Part shown: positions 6,196 through 10,463 of the stretch, piece after piece | Layout of the letters: each line of letters starts with the position of its first letter | How positions within the stretch are numbered: position 1 is the first letter of the stretch | Assembly (NCBI GenBank): GCA_015655615.1 | Contig: JAATES010000339.1 | Coordinates: 1 to 10,463 of the forward strand | Origin: Actinomycetales bacterium | GTDB lineage: Bacteria > Actinomycetota > Actinomycetes > Actinomycetales > Cellulomonadaceae | DNA: 10,463 nt | Direction of reading: 5' to 3' | Program-made: the position numbers and the translations under genes | The notes under the pieces: generated by a model | Database searches by the model: none | Told to the model about the DNA's origin: nothing | Seen by the model: only the letters and a program-made list of their open reading frames with translations

Positions 6196-6990
6196 GTGCT
6201 GAATCCACCCCCGGTGCTCAAGGTCACCGATGTGACCAAGAACTACCGACACGTCCAGGCGCTGCGCGGCGTGAACCTCGAGGTTCGCCCTCACGAGGTG
6301 CACGCGCTCCTAGGAGACAACGGCGCCGGCAAGTCCACTTTGATGAAGATCATCGCTGGGGCAATCACGCCTACCAGCGGGACGATCGAGATCGTCGGCA
6401 AGCCGGTGTCGTTCACCCGCCCGGCCGACGCTCAGCAGGCCGGGATCGCCACGGTGTACCAAGACCTCGCCCTTGCCCCGAGCCTGACCCCGGGGGAGAA
6501 CCTCTTCCTCGGGCGGGAAATCATGCGCCCGGGCGTATGGGGCGGTCTCGGCTTCGTCGATCGCAAGGCGATGTCCCGCGAGGCGTCGGCGGCACTGGCG
6601 ACCTTGGGGGCCCGGACCCCGAGCGCGAACGTGGAGGTCGAGTCGCTCTCAGGAGGCCAGCGGCAGGCCGTCGCGGTGGCCCGTGCCTCGTTATGGGGGA
6701 CGTCGCTCATCATGCTCGACGAGCCGACTGCAGCTCTCGGTGTCGCCCAGACCGAGCAGGTCCTCAACCTCCTGCGAAGGCTCCGGGACGAGCGGGGGCT
6801 CGCCGTGCTGCTCGTCTCCCACAACATGCCGGACGTCTTCGCGGTGGCCGACCGGGTGACCGTGCTTCGACTCGGCGAGGACGTCTTGACAGCCGACGTC
6901 GCCGATCTGACGACCGACGATGTCATCGGGGCGATGACGGGCAGCGGCGTCGTGGCGGCGCCGGCTTTGGGGCAAGGGAGTACACGGTGA
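6196..6990 (+). CDS. Sugar ABC transporter ATPase, single-domain (FrcA/RbsA-N type)
   Basis: A 264-residue ATP-binding subunit that would act as a dimer at the inner face of the membrane. It has Walker A GDNGAGKST (40-48), Q-loop Q89, signature LSGGQRQ (151-157), Walker B LIMLDEPTAAL (171-181) with catalytic E176, and switch H209. It is half the length of RbsA-type proteins (about 500 residues, two ATPase domains) and so resembles FrcA of the fructose importer FrcBCA. The GTG at 6196 is the start: AGGAGG ends 6 bases upstream, and the reading frame begins in the right place for the family. First gene of the rightward operon; its TGA overlaps the permease GTG by 4 bases. Confidence 0.93.
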   Translation: MLNPPPVLKVTDVTKNYRHVQALRGVNLEVRPHEVHALLGDNGAGKSTLMKIIAGAITPTSGTIEIVGKPVSFTRPADAQQAGIATVYQDLALAPSLTPGENLFLGREIMRPGVWGGLGFVDRKAMSREASAALATLGARTPSANVEVESLSGGQRQAVAVARASLWGTSLIMLDEPTAALGVAQTEQVLNLLRRLRDERGLAVLLVSHNMPDVFAVADRVTVLRLGEDVLTADVADLTTDDVIGAMTGSGVVAAPALGQGSTR

Positions 6991-8075
6991 GCGCTCACGA
7001 CACTGCCGGCACACCAGTGCCGGCCGAGACCGCAGCGGCGGTGGATGTCGCGTCGGCCGACGACGGGGATCTTCGTGGCTCCCGGCTGCGCGCCCTGGTG
7101 GCCGTGGCCACGGGGCGCCGGGCATCGAGCCTCGGGATCCTCGTCCTCTTCCTCGTCATCTTCGTGACCTTCGCGGTGACGGCTCCGGCGGGCACTTTCC
7201 TTGCCCGCTCCAACATCGAGGCGATGGCCCTGTCTGCCTCCCAGGTACTGCTGCTCGGCGCGGGGATGACGTACGTCCTCATCGTCGCCGGGATCGATCT
7301 CTCAGTGGGTGCGATGCTCGTCTTCGCCGCGGTCACTGCGGCGAAGATCGTGGCGGGGTACGACGATGCCGGCCTGCTGGCGGTCGTCCTGGTGGCCGCA
7401 GCCGCAGCCGTCGCCGCCGGTATGCTCTGGGGCGTCGTCAACGGCCTCCTCATCGTGCGAACCGGTATCCCCGCCTTCATCGGCACCCTCGGGACCAGTA
7501 CGGTCATCCTTGGCCTCGCACAGGTCTGGACGGGCGGGATCAACGTCAGCGGCGTACCCATCCGCCTCCAGGAGGTCTTCGGCATTGGCAAGCTAGGCGG
7601 CCAGGTGCCCTATCCGGTCATCGTGACCGTCGTCATCGTCGCAGTGCTGTGGGTGGTCCTCGCCAAGACCCGCTACGGCATGCGCCTGTACGCCATCGGA
7701 GCCAACCCCGAGGCCGCCCGGCGGTCGGGCATCAACGTCGGCGGCTACATCGTGAGCGTGTACGCCCTCATGGGCGCGCTCGCCGGGGTCGCGGCCTTCG
7801 TCGATGTCTCGCGCTTCACGACCGCGACGGTGAGCGGCTACACGTCGACCGCTCTCAACGCCATCACCGCCGCCGCCATCGGCGGCACCAGCTTCTGGGG
7901 CGGACGCGGATCGATCGGCGGCACCGTCATCGGGTCGCTGGTCCCCGCTACGCTCACCAGCGGCTTCGTCGTCGTGGGCTTCCAGCCGTTCTGGCAGAAC
8001 GTGGCGGTCGGATCCGTCCTCGTGCTCGCTGTCTCGCTGGACCAGGCCCGTCGGCGTCGCCTCGCGGGCTCGTGA
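6987..8075 (+). CDS. Sugar ABC transporter permease (RbsC/FrcC family)
   Basis: A 362-residue integral membrane subunit of the ribose-type (BPD_transp_2) permease family. After a polar N-terminus of about 45 residues, long hydrophobic stretches suggest 8-10 membrane helices, for example 49-66, 86-101, 131-155 and 209-226. Family motifs are AGIDLSVGAM (101-110), the cytoplasmic coupling loop AIGANPEAARRSGI (236-249) and GGTSFWGGRGSIGGTVIG (299-316). The GTG at 6987 is chosen because it overlaps the ATPase stop (GTGA) and has GGGAG 6 bases upstream. A much longer frame from 6045 is the same frame extended over the ATPase gene and is not real. It is the only permease gene, so the channel is probably a homodimer. 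Confidence 0.93.
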   Translation: MSAHDTAGTPVPAETAAAVDVASADDGDLRGSRLRALVAVATGRRASSLGILVLFLVIFVTFAVTAPAGTFLARSNIEAMALSASQVLLLGAGMTYVLIVAGIDLSVGAMLVFAAVTAAKIVAGYDDAGLLAVVLVAAAAAVAAGMLWGVVNGLLIVRTGIPAFIGTLGTSTVILGLAQVWTGGINVSGVPIRLQEVFGIGKLGGQVPYPVIVTVVIVAVLWVVLAKTRYGMRLYAIGANPEAARRSGINVGGYIVSVYALMGALAGVAAFVDVSRFTTATVSGYTSTALNAITAAAIGGTSFWGGRGSIGGTVIGSLVPATLTSGFVVVGFQPFWQNVAVGSVLVLAVSLDQARRRRLAGS

Positions 8076-8098
8076 CCCGGGGCCTCGGCCCCGATCAC
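8072..8098 (+). other. Intercistronic hairpin after the permease gene
   Basis: CGGGGCC and GGCCCCG (8078-8093) form a perfect 7-bp inverted repeat around TC. GTGA and TCAC outside (8072-8075, 8095-8098) can extend it across a small internal loop, taking in the permease stop codon. No T-run follows. It may protect or partly attenuate the transcript between permease and binding protein. Confidence 0.5.
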
Positions 8099-8113
8099 AC
8101 CGCTCACCACAAC

Positions 8114-8133
8114 CGTGCGCATCTCAGCGCACG
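8114..8133 (+). other. Second intercistronic hairpin before the binding-protein gene
   Basis: CGTGCGC and GCGCACG flank ATCTCA: a perfect 7-bp stem with a 6-base loop, ending 36 bases before the binding-protein ATG. A 5' stem at this spot can stabilise the downstream message, which would favour high binding-protein expression. No T-run, so termination is unlikely. Confidence 0.5.
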
Positions 8134-8169
8134 AGTCAGAACGTGCTTCAAACATGAGAGGACTGACCA

Positions 8170-9195
8170 ATGAACAGGTATGTGCGACCCATGATCGCTG
8201 CCACCGCCGCCGTCGTGCTGCTCGCAGGGTGCAGCAGCTCGTCCGACGGATCGTCATCGAGCGGTTCCACGTCGGCCGCGGCGGGCGGGACGGCGTCCGG
8301 CTCCGCCTCGGGCGACCCCCTGGAGATCTCGCTGATCGTCAACGACGCCTTCGACCCCTTCTACCTGACGCTGGTCAAGGGCGCGGAGGACGAGGCCGAG
8401 AAGCTCGGGATCGATCTCACCTGGCAGGCAGCGCAGGAGACGACCGCGGCGTCCCAGACGACGACCCTGCAGTCGGTGGCCGCCAAGAAGCCCGACGGCA
8501 TCATCATGTCGGTCCAGGACGGGACGGCCATGGTCGCCTCGATGAAGTCCGTCATGGACTCCGGTATTCCGATCATCACCGTGGACTCCGACGCCAACGA
8601 CACCTCTGCCCGGCTGGGCACGGTGAAGTCGGACGGCGAGGGCTCCGGCAAGCTCGCCGCGGAGTGGGCCAACACCTACCTCGGGGGCACCGGCAAGGTC
8701 GGCTACATCGGCTACACGCCCGGGATCCAAAGCGTCGATCTGCGTAAGGACGGCTGGGACGCGGCCATCAAGACATACCCGGGCCTCACCGTGGTCGATC
8801 CTCAGTATGCCGAGGTCGACCTCAACCAGAACGCTCAGAAGGTGAGCGCCCTGCTGTCGCGCACCCCGGACGTCGGCGTGATCTTCGCGTCCTGGACCAA
8901 TGCCACCCTGGGTGCGGCGCAGGCCGTTCAGGAGGCGGGGAGCAAGGCCGCGATCATCGGCCTCGACGCGTCACCGGACGAGGTGGCTCTCCTCAGGCAG
9001 GGCAAGGTCGCGGCCCTCGTCGTCCAGAAGGCGCTCGACATGGGCGCGCAGTCGGTGGACGAGATGGCCGCCTATCTCCAGGACGGCACCGAGCCCTCCA
9101 GCGATGTCCTGCTCGAATCGATTGTCGTGACCCAGGACAACATCGACGACCCCGACGTCGCTCAGTACCTATACGTAGACCCGGAGGGCAAGTGA
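8170..9195 (+). CDS. Sugar ABC transporter substrate-binding lipoprotein (ribose-type)
   Basis: A 341-residue solute-binding protein of the type I periplasmic-binding (Peripla_BP_4) family. The signal peptide ends in the lipobox LLAGC with the lipidated cysteine C21, followed by a Ser/Gly/Ala-rich linker to about 48. The domain then starts with LEISLIVNDAFDPFYLTL and contains GAEDEAEKLGIDL, KPDGIIMS, IPIITVDSD, GKVGYIGY and IIGLDASPDEV, all typical positions of ribose/galactose-type binding proteins. In Gram-positives it is held on the outer face of the membrane. The ATG at 8170 has GAGAGGA 7 bases upstream. It follows the permease after a 94-base gap with two hairpins, and its stop overlaps the hyuA GTG. 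The ligand is not readable from sequence. Confidence 0.93.
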   Translation: MNRYVRPMIAATAAVVLLAGCSSSSDGSSSSGSTSAAAGGTASGSASGDPLEISLIVNDAFDPFYLTLVKGAEDEAEKLGIDLTWQAAQETTAASQTTTLQSVAAKKPDGIIMSVQDGTAMVASMKSVMDSGIPIITVDSDANDTSARLGTVKSDGEGSGKLAAEWANTYLGGTGKVGYIGYTPGIQSVDLRKDGWDAAIKTYPGLTVVDPQYAEVDLNQNAQKVSALLSRTPDVGVIFASWTNATLGAAQAVQEAGSKAAIIGLDASPDEVALLRQGKVAALVVQKALDMGAQSVDEMAAYLQDGTEPSSDVLLESIVVTQDNIDDPDVAQYLYVDPEGK

Positions 9196-10463
9196 GCGGC
9201 ACCGTGAGCGCCCGTCTGGGGATCGACGTGGGCGGGACGTTCACCGACGTGGTCGTGGTCGGCGCGGACGGCGAGGTGCTTGTGGAGAAGGTGCCCAGCA
9301 CGCCGTCGGACTCGTCGGTCGGCATCCTCGACGGGATCGCCCAGATCGCGCGAACGCGCGGAGTGGACCCTGCCGAGCTGTCGGTGTTCGCGCATGGCTC
9401 CACCGTTGCCACGAACGCCCTGCTGGAGGGCAAGCTGCCCCGGACAGCGCTCGTCGTGACCCAGGGGTTCCGTGACGTGCTCGAGATCGGCACGCAGCTG
9501 AGGTCGAGTACGTTCGACCTCCGATCTGCCAAGCCAGCACCTTATGTCCCGCGTGACCTCGTCTTCGAGGTGCCTGAGCGGGTCGACCGCCTGGGCGCGG
9601 TCGTCGAGCCGCTCACGCAGGACGCAGTCGCGCGGATCGTCGACCAGGTCGCGGCCGCGCAGGTCGACGCCGTGGCCGTCTGCCTGCTGTTCAGCTTCCG
9701 CAACCCGGAGCACGAACGTCGTCTGGAGGCTGCACTCCACGCACAGCTGCCCGGTCTGGCGGTGGCGGTCTCCAGCTCGGTGGCGCCCGAGATCAAGGAG
9801 TACCCCCGAGCCAGCACGACCGCGGTGTCTGCCGCCCTGCAGCCGCTCGTCGGCCGCTACATGCAGGGCATCGTCGACGGGATCGAGCGGGTCGGGGTGA
9901 CCGCCAGCCTGTTCGTCATGCAGTCCAATGGCGGCACGATGACCGCCAAGGAGGCAGCCACCAACGCGCATCGGATGGTGCTCTCGGGCCCCGCCGCCGG
10001 GGTGCTCGCAGCGACCGACGTCGCACAGGACCCGGCATACGCCGACCTGGTCACCTTCGACATGGGTGGCACCTCGACCGACATCGCCTTGATCCATCAC
10101 GGGCGGGCGACCGTCGAGCGGGAGACCCTCTTCGAGGGTCGCCCGCTGCTCGTGCCGCAGTTCTCGATCCACACGATCGGCTCCGGCGGCGGGTCGCTGG
10201 CCAGCGTCGACGAGACGGGCATGCTCCACGTGGGGCCCGAGAGCGCTGGGGCGACACCGGGCCCAGCCTGTTACGGCCGGGGCGGTACCCGGCCGACGAC
10301 AACCGACGCCCAGGTGGTGCTCGGAAGGATCGACCCTGCACGGTTCCTGGGTGGAGAGATGAAGCTGGACGTCGAGGCGGCACGCCTCGCGATCGCGACG
10401 CACATCGCCGAGCCGCTGGGCATGGCTGTGGATGAGGCGGCGGCCGGCATCCTCGAGGTTGCC
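9192..10463 (+). CDS. Hydantoinase/5-oxoprolinase family subunit A (HyuA-like), partial
   Basis: The frame is open from GTG 9192 to the window end (424 residues of an expected 680-700). The N-terminal domain has the nucleotide-phosphate motif LGIDVGGTFTDVV (9-21) and AHGSTVATNALLEGK (67-81). The central domain has LSGPAAG (264-270), a second phosphate motif TFDMGGTSTDI (288-298) and IGSGGGSLA (329-337). These fit the hydantoinase A/oxoprolinase/acetone carboxylase beta family. It uses ATP to activate and open cyclic amides such as 5-oxoproline or hydantoins, normally with a HyuB partner, which should follow outside the window. GTG 9192 overlaps the binding-protein TGA and has GGAGG 4 bases upstream; the next GTG (9204) is too far from it. 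Coupling to an importer gene suggests it acts on the imported compound. Confidence 0.92.
   Translation, partial: MSGTVSARLGIDVGGTFTDVVVVGADGEVLVEKVPSTPSDSSVGILDGIAQIARTRGVDPAELSVFAHGSTVATNALLEGKLPRTALVVTQGFRDVLEIGTQLRSSTFDLRSAKPAPYVPRDLVFEVPERVDRLGAVVEPLTQDAVARIVDQVAAAQVDAVAVCLLFSFRNPEHERRLEAALHAQLPGLAVAVSSSVAPEIKEYPRASTTAVSAALQPLVGRYMQGIVDGIERVGVTASLFVMQSNGGTMTAKEAATNAHRMVLSGPAAGVLAATDVAQDPAYADLVTFDMGGTSTDIALIHHGRATVERETLFEGRPLLVPQFSIHTIGSGGGSLASVDETGMLHVGPESAGATPGPACYGRGGTRPTTTDAQVVLGRIDPARFLGGEMKLDVEAARLAIATHIAEPLGMAVDEAAAGILEVA

Noticed and set aside
6045..6986. Long open frame from an ATG at 6045 leading into the permease
   Set aside because: It overlaps the whole ATPase gene in another frame and gives Arg-rich, non-family sequence. 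The permease start at 6987 has its own ribosome-binding site and overlaps the ATPase stop.
9162..10403. Open frame of 413 codons on the minus strand
   Set aside because: It lies antisense to the clear HyuA-family gene, is His/Arg/Gly-rich, and shows no domain. Long antisense frames are common in high-GC DNA.
1..10463. CRISPR array, tRNA or rRNA genes, insertion-sequence ends
   Set aside because: No regularly spaced repeats, cloverleaf-like sequence, rRNA-like stretch or transposase was seen on either strand.

Overview
The window looks like a chromosomal stretch from a high-GC Gram-positive bacterium (Actinobacteria). Most codons end in G or C, several genes start at GTG, neighbouring genes overlap by 4 bases, and ribosome-binding sites are strong AGGAGG-type. 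Genus cannot be told from the sequence alone.

Left part (1-1267, + strand): the C-terminal tail of a gene resembling the SnoaL-like end of a SigJ/ECF41-type sigma factor. Its stop overlaps the start of a complete AcuI/YhdH-family quinone-oxidoreductase-like gene (probable acrylyl-CoA reductase).

Middle-left (1268-2381): a decayed, lower-GC island. It holds a degraded AAA_14/DUF4143-type ATPase pseudogene on the + strand (about 1493-1852), in which the Walker A lysine codon reads as a stop and three frame changes follow. It also holds a weak minus-strand ORF (1927-2283) with a Ser/Thr/Val-rich, secreted-looking sequence and no recognised family.

Right part (2382-10463): a divergently arranged catabolic locus that appears to be one functional unit. 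Leftward run: a PfkB-family sugar kinase close to fructoselysine 6-kinase (FrlD), an FAD-dependent DAO-family amine oxidoreductase, and a LacI-family regulator. Rightward run: a ribose/fructose-type ABC importer (single-domain ATPase, permease, lipoprotein binding protein), then a hydantoinase/5-oxoprolinase A-type gene cut by the window end. ATPase/permease and binding protein/hyuA each overlap by 4 bases (GTGA), suggesting translational coupling.

The 414-bp region between the two arms carries two related LacI-type operator candidates, one on each side, a probable promoter for the importer arm, and several inverted repeats. These include a 10-bp perfect inverted repeat around a hairpin and a GAAA-tetraloop hairpin. 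The LacI protein is the obvious candidate for controlling both arms.

Inferred role: uptake of a sugar-linked amino compound (for example an Amadori-type or lactam/opine-like conjugate), phosphorylation of its sugar part, oxidation of an amine, and ATP-dependent opening of a cyclic amide. The substrate is not determined by the sequence. The combination of an FrlD-like kinase, a DAO oxidase and HyuA behind one importer is the most interesting feature of the window.
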